From assembly GCA_008921705.1 (NCBI GenBank), contig VFFE01007126.1, positions 343,529 to 407,528 of the forward strand: a DNA stretch of 64,000 nt, given 5' to 3'. This DNA is from Burhinus oedicnemus (taxonomy: Eukaryota > Chordata > Aves > Charadriiformes > Burhinidae). Below are positions 63,001-64,000 of this stretch, in pieces (positions within the stretch are counted from its first letter, which is position 1; every line of letters begins with the position of its first letter). The notes under the pieces are model-generated. The model was not told where the DNA came from and made no database searches. It was given only the letters and a program-made list of their open reading frames with translations. The translations under genes and the position numbers were made by a program.

Positions 63001-64000
63001 TTAGCTTGCAAAAATTGCTCAACATAATTAACAAAAGAGGAAATGATACTTGATGTGGACATACATAATTTTACCCATAAACGGTTGGCATTTTATAAAC
63101 AGTTATCCCCCAAACAACTAAAAACCTTTTCAGCAAGCTTATTTCCCACCTCTATATTTAGTGTGCAGGCCTCAAAAATACATATTTCTGACCTTAATAA
63201 GTCACTCTACATGTTAAAAGACAACATTTATTCATGAGTACCCTGAAAAGGTTCTCACATAAAGTCTCAAATGCATATTTGTAAAAGATTTATACCAAGC
63301 AAGTATATTGATATATTAAACATACCTAAAATAAAAACACAGCATTTATATTCTAGTTTCTTTCACTGCACTACCAAACTATTATTAGCCTACGTTTAAA
63401 CAATCCGCAGGGGTCCCTTTTTCTAATTCTCAGTGGTATTATCCCTTCTTGTGAGCGGAGTTAAACAGGCACAGCACTGCCTGATGGAGTCACCAGACAG
63501 TAATTCTTGAGCAACAAGCAGTTTAAGTCATCAGTGTCATTATACCGATTTCAACCCTCAATTTAGGTAATTTATTAGTGCAGAGATTTGGATGGAAAAG
63601 CTTGTATTATTTCATACTCAACCTTTGCCATAAGACAGACCATAATCAGCACATTTGAAAAAAAGTCAATTCCTTAGTTACAGCATAAAGCATCAAACAA
63701 ACTTAATGTGAAAGCACATCACATGTTGATCCCTTCAGCCTTTCTCAGTAGAGTCCCATTCCCAGTCCTGGCACTAAAGCAAGCTCCCCACTTCCATAAC
63801 CAGTCTGGGAGCTATTTTTGAAAGTCTCTGAAATGTTTGCATTTCGACTCACTGCATAATATCATACGTTACTTAAAATCAAGGCTTGTTCTGCTGTATC
63901 CACACCATCAATTTAAGACATCTCACATCAAATTCCCCAGTGAAGAAGATAAAAGTGTAACAGAGTCCAATTAAATGCAATAGTATATAAACAACTCACC
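57098..64000. other. AT-rich noncoding stretch
   Basis: No gene is recognised. Contents are G/T-rich tracts (57856-57885), a 12-G run (60332-60343), an AT palindrome near 59688-59713, and short open frames of 60-87 codons with no domain. The last bases (ACAACTCACC) would read as a splice donor G|GTGAGT on the minus strand, so an exon could begin just beyond the window, but this cannot be tested here. Confidence 0.5.
62736..62791 (+). repeat. degenerate AT-rich tandem repeat
   Basis: Interleaved units of TAAATAA, TAATAAG and GTGTAAGTAA recur with variable spacing over about 56 bp. It is a worn microsatellite-like block with no other signal. Confidence 0.7.

Noticed and set aside
1..64000. CRISPR arrays, operons, phage or plasmid systems, rRNA genes
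   Set aside because: No regularly spaced repeats, no clustered long ORFs and no conserved rRNA segments were seen; the window is vertebrate noncoding DNA.

Overview
This looks like a piece of a bird nuclear genome, most likely from Neoaves. It is A+T-rich, and no open reading frame exceeds about 153 codons. There are no bacterial-style operons. The recognisable repeats are avian: two 5'-truncated CR1 LINEs plus one short CR1 tail, all with the typical CR1 3' end, and one solo retroviral LTR of a type I know from Neoaves. A worn MIR SINE relic fits an ancient amniote background. CR1 also occurs in crocodilians and turtles, so the LTR is what points to birds.

Layout: 1-8349 is AT-rich noncoding DNA with a small CpG-dense patch near 2.9-3.05 kb and a perfect A/T hairpin at 4.07 kb. 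A CR1 lies at 8350-9338 (+). 9.3-29.4 kb is noncoding and holds an assembly gap (14202-14221) bounded by poly-G and poly-C, several A+C-only tracts, and an enhancer-like stretch near 24.0-24.2 kb. A solo LTR lies at 29414-30001 (-). 30.0-55.3 kb is noncoding, with a CR1 tail at 33.7 kb (-), a perfect 41-bp tandem duplication at 36.2 kb, a G-rich tract at 40.6 kb and a MIR relic at 53.4 kb (-). A GC-rich island at 55.3-55.8 kb is followed within about 75 bp by a second CR1 (55864-57097, +). The rest, to 64000, is AT-rich with nothing recognised.

I could not recognise any host protein-coding gene. Several short stretches have good splice-site signals on both sides and an open frame (for example 9631-9757 +, 30578-30665 -, 32281-32341 -, 45551-45612 -, 53717-53813 -). 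They fall on both strands, none gives a protein I recognise, and intronic DNA is full of such pseudo-exons, so they appear only as candidates in the findings. The window is best read as intronic or intergenic sequence, possibly with a few real small exons that a protein or RNA search would settle.

I found no new multi-gene system. The more useful observations are the probable sequencing artefact around the gap, the exact tandem duplication, the solo LTR with an intact CRE site beside a damaged TATA region, the clustered homeodomain/POU-type sites at 24 kb, and a 21-base sequence shared by two sites 54 kb apart.
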